DNA of 64,000 nucleotides from Neovahlkampfia damariscottae. Taxonomy: Eukaryota > Heterolobosea > Selenaionea > Neovahlkampfiida > Neovahlkampfiidae. The stretch spans positions 30,121-94,120 of the forward strand of contig JABLTG010000054.1 in assembly GCA_016618085.1 (NCBI GenBank), read 5' to 3'. Under the pieces are notes generated by a model, which saw nothing but the letters and a program-made list of their open reading frames with translations, had not been told where the DNA came from and did no database searches. The position numbers and the translations under genes were made by a program. Shown here piece after piece: positions 60,928 to 64,000 of this stretch (positions are counted from its first letter, which is position 1; every line of letters starts with the position of its first letter).

Positions 60928-60933
60928 CCAATC
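60928..60933 (-). promoter_or_regulatory. GATTGG element before RGS-DEP-FSP1 gene
   Basis: GATTGG on the gene strand, ending 13 nt before the ATG at 60914. Confidence 0.5.
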
Positions 60934-61093
60934 AAAATTGATTCGGAGTTTATATCAAATGATTTGACAAGGGCACTACAATTCAAAATATAAAATGGAA
61001 AGAAATTATTCTGTTCAAAGGTCTAATATTATTGGTGTATTATCCCAAACTATTCTCATTTGACAAGAAAAAGAACATAAAAAACCGTTTGCA

Positions 61094-62680
61094 ATGTTCA
61101 GATCTAAAACTTTACTTTTGCTGGCAAAGAATATCAACAAAAACTCTTTTGATATTAAACACTTTTCAAAAAATCGTAAAATACTGTTTATTAGTTTACT
61201 TTCCACAAGTTTTTTTGAATTTTGAAGAATATAAGTTTCCTGGTGAATATGACAATGTAAGTATGAAAACAAAAGTTCCAGGTGATACTTTTTTAATCAA
61301 TTAAAAATTCCTTAGGACCAAAGTCTTTAGAGTTAGCAGAAAAAATTTCACAACACCAAGATGAAAGAGGATTTGGTTTCGTAACTGATTACACTAAGAG
61401 TAAAGGAAATTATATTGTTGATGCAGACGGTAATGTACTTTTAGATATGTACACACAAATTGGTACAAGAATTTTTTTTTTAATTTTCAGCATCTATACC
61501 ACTTGGTTATAATCATCCAGAATTAATTGACTTAGCAAAAAGTGACAGATTTGTAGAAGCTGTTGTAAACCGTCCAGCTATTGGTGTTTTTCCACCAAGT
61601 TATTGGAACGAATTATTGGAAAAGTCGTTGATGTCAGTAGCACCAAGAGGACTTACAAATCTATTCACTCTCGCTTCTGGTGCTGAAGCTGTTGAATTCG
61701 CATATAAAGCTGTATTTACATGGTTTCAACAGAACCAAAGAGGACAAAAAGATCCAACTCCGACAGCAGAAGATTTAGAAGATTGTATGCATAACAGAGG
61801 AATTGGAGTTCCTGATATTCAAATGCTTTCTTTTAGAAAAGGATTTCATGGAAGAACTTTAGGTGCTCTTTCCACCACACGTTCGACCTATGTCCATAAA
61901 TATGACTTTCCAGCATTTCCTTGGAAAATGACAGATTTTCCACATCTCAAATATCCACTGGAAGAAAATGCAGATGTGAATGAAAAGGAAGAAGCCAGAT
62001 GTTTAGAAATGTTGGAAGATAAGTTGATGAAAAATAAAAATATTTGTGGATTGATTGTTGAACCAATTTTAGCAGAAGGAGGTGATTTACATGCATCAAA
62101 AAAATTTTTTCAAAATGTTAGAAAAATTACAGAAAAACATGGAGTTGCTTTTATTGTTGATGAAGTTCAAACTGGATTAGTTTGTACTGGAAAAATTTGG
62201 GCACATGAACATTGGGATTTAGAAACACCACCTGATATTGTTACATTTTCTAAGAAATGTCAAACTGCAGGTATTTATACTAAACCAGAATTTCGTTCTT
62301 ATGCTCCAATGAAAAACTTCAATACCTGGTTAGGAGATCCAATTCGAGTTATGCAATTTGAAACACTTTTAAAAGTGATAAAAGAAAATGATCTCGTGAA
62401 ACAAGCTGAAATTGTTGGTGCTAAATTACTCCTTGGATTGAAAGAAATCTCAAAGAAAAGCTTGAAAATTTCAAATGCGAGAGGTCAAGGAACATTTTGT
62501 GCTATTGATGTTGAATCTGTTGAAACAAGAACAAAATTGATTCAAGACTTAAAAGACAATGGAATCAATGTTGGTGGATGTGGTACTAATTCAATCAGAT
62601 TTAGACCATGTCTGACATTTGGAACACATCATCTTGAAATCTTGTTGGAAACATTACAAAAATGTGTTGATCGATTATAA
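61094..62680 (+). CDS. 4-aminobutyrate (GABA) aminotransferase, mitochondrial, copy 1
   Basis: Four exons; short introns near 61170-61222, 61280-61313 and 61465-61490. The first exon (MFRSKTLLLLAKNINKNS) looks like a mitochondrial presequence. Class III PLP aminotransferase of the ABAT type: KFPGEYDNVSMKTKVPGPKS, IPLGYNHPELIDLAKSD, VNRPAIGVFPPSYWNEL, RKGFHGRTLGALSTTRS, IVDEVQTGLVCTGKIW and the PLP lysine in VTFSKKCQTAG. It converts GABA and 2-oxoglutarate to succinate semialdehyde and glutamate. A tandem copy follows within 170 bases. Confidence 0.92.
61979..62265 (+). repeat. Near-identical tract shared with copy 2 (63714-64000)
   Basis: Offset 1735 nt. By eye I find about two differences in roughly 287 bases, whereas flanking coding sequence upstream differs every few codons. 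Reads as a recent gene conversion tract between tandem paralogues. Confidence 0.6.
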
Positions 62681-62846
62681 AGAATTTGAATTTTCTGAAA
62701 TTGAGACATTAATAAAAAGTTGAAAGGGAAATAGATTTGACCAGGTAGTCCATCTCCACACATGAACTTTGAGTTTTCATTCGTTCAAATTCGGAATTTT
62801 TTTTATTCGTCGAAAAAAATCGGTTGGTAAGGAAACAGATCTTTGT

Positions 62847-64000
62847 ATGCAAAAGTTATCCTCTTTCAAGTTCTACTTTCAAAAAAAGAACTTTTCAAAA
62901 ACAAGTAAGAAAAAGAAAATTTAGTTCAATTTCAAGTTTTTTCAAATTTTAAAGAATACAAATTTCCAGGAGAATATGACAATATAAAACTCTCTACGAC
63001 AGTACCAGGTACAAATTTAGTAGTTTAAGAATCATTTTTAGGACCAAAATCACTTGAGTTATCCAAGAAAATATCACAACACCAAGACGAGAGAGGTTTT
63101 GCATTTGTTGCCGATTATGCAAAGAGTAAAGGAAATTATATTGTAGATGCTGATGGGAATGTTCTTTTAGATATGTATTGTCAAATTGGTAACAGAAAAA
63201 CAAGAAATTTAAACAAATTTTTCAGCATCTATACCACTTGGTTATAATCATCCAGATTTGATTGACTTAGCAAAAAGTGACAGATTTATAGAAGCTGTTG
63301 TAAATAGACCAGCTTTGGGAGTGATTCCACCAAATTATTGGAATGAATTACTTGAAAATTCTTTGATGAAAGTTGCTCCAAAAGGACTCACAAATTTATT
63401 CACTCTTTCTTCTGGTGCAGAATCAGTTGAATTTGCTTATAAATCTGTATTCACTTGGTTTCAACAAAAAAAGAGAGGAGGTGTGAATCCAAACCCAACA
63501 GCTAAAGAAGTTGAAGATTGTATGCATAATACAGGAGTTGGTGCACCAGATATACAAATGATATCTTTTAGAAAAGGATTTCATGGAAGAACTTTAGGTG
63601 CTCTTTCAACAACAAGATCTTCATTTTTACACAAATATGACTTTCCAGCATTTCCTTGGAAAATGACAGATTTTCCTGAATTGAAATATCCACTGGAAGA
63701 AAACACAGACATAAATGAAAAGGAAGAAGCCAGATGTTTAGAAATGTTGAAAGATAAGTTGATGAAAAATAAAAATATTTGTGGATTGATTGTTGAACCA
63801 ATTTTAGCAGAAGGAGGTGATTTACATGCATCAAAAAATTTTTTTCAAAATGTTAGAAAAATTACAGAAAAACATGGAGTTGCTTTTATTGTTGATGAAG
63901 TTCAAACTGGATTAGTTTGTACTGGAAAAATTTGGGCACATGAACATTGGGATTTAGAAACACCACCTGATATTGTTACATTTTCTAAGAAATGTCAAAC
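62847..64000 (+). CDS. 4-aminobutyrate (GABA) aminotransferase, copy 2, cut by window end
   Basis: ATG 62847 (MQKLSSFKFYFQKKNFSK, presequence-like), with introns at the same three positions as copy 1. Motifs: KFPGEYDNIKLSTTVPGPKS, IPLGYNHPDLIDLAKSDRF, RKGFHGRTLGALSTTRSS, IVDEVQTGLVCTGKIW. It is still open at base 64000, just before or at the PLP lysine region (TFSKKCQ), so the C-terminal quarter is outside. The first half differs from copy 1 at many positions, but from about 63714 to the end it is almost identical to 61979-62265. Confidence 0.88.

Noticed and set aside
1-64000. tRNA and rRNA genes
   Set aside because: No combination of box A and GGTTCGA-type box B with a foldable acceptor stem was seen, and no rRNA-like conserved blocks.
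1-64000. CRISPR arrays, bacterial operons or ribosome binding sites
   Set aside because: The gene structure, spliceosomal introns and targeting signals are eukaryotic; no regularly spaced direct repeats were found.

Overview
The window is AT-rich (roughly 70%) nuclear DNA of a free-living protist. It uses the standard genetic code, has very short intergenic gaps and has tiny introns, mostly 28-48 nt, that start GTA/GTT and end AG. Most genes had to be assembled across these introns, checking splice phase at each join. A mitochondrial ribosomal protein (bL21m), a mitochondrial carrier and a GABA transaminase with a presequence-like start show an aerobic mitochondrion. RGS-coupled 7TM receptors, RGS/DEP/START fusions, RhoGAP, PX-BAR, a front-end fatty acid desaturase, OvoA, HAP2-like and HORMA genes fit an amoeboid or flagellate unicell. 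A heterolobosean (Naegleria-like) is my best guess, with low confidence.

Layout. 0-6.3 kb: partial discoidin/BTB/TLDc gene (-), DEP-FSP1 oxidoreductase, WD-like protein, 7TM-RGS receptor. 6.5-10.3 kb: seven-exon EF-hand/actinoporin-like/phospholipase D fusion (-). 10.4-14.5 kb: tandem pair of PH-SAM proteins with an unrecognised C-terminal domain (-). 14.7-22.4 kb: mitochondrial carrier, MAPEG glutathione transferase, cytochrome b5 desaturase, a small three-exon gene, an F-box gene, a small beta protein and a kinesin. 22.4-31.2 kb: several broken genes on the minus strand (possible R-SNARE-like remnant, ERMARD-like, WRAP53-like, PADR1/Sel1) around an intact 1328-residue surface protein. 31.2-44 kb: MACPF protein, a 4-TM protein, CRAL-TRIO, EF-hand tail-anchored protein, RhoGAP, bL21m, PX-BAR sorting nexin, HAP2-like gene, NMN adenylyltransferase, membrane-anchored purple acid phosphatase and small secreted/membrane proteins. 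43.9-49.4 kb: Hop1/HORMAD meiotic axis gene, a START-like pseudogene, remnants of a virus- or transposon-like helicase/HNH/zinc-finger element, and tiny genes including a 55-residue putative zinc protein. 49.4-64 kb: OvoA, secreted protein, ankyrin protein, RGS-START protein, acid-sphingomyelinase-like phosphodiesterase, unknown protein, RGS-DEP-FSP1 fusion, and two tandem GABA transaminase genes, the second cut by the window edge.

How the genes relate. Three RGS genes and two DEP-FSP1 proteins point to heterotrimeric G-protein signalling wired to lipid and redox biochemistry. HAP2-like and HORMA genes lie about 5 kb apart and suggest a sexual cycle. The strongest window-wide signal is a CCAATC element, in either orientation, within about 50 nt upstream of most start codons. 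It behaves like a core promoter element with very short 5' leaders.
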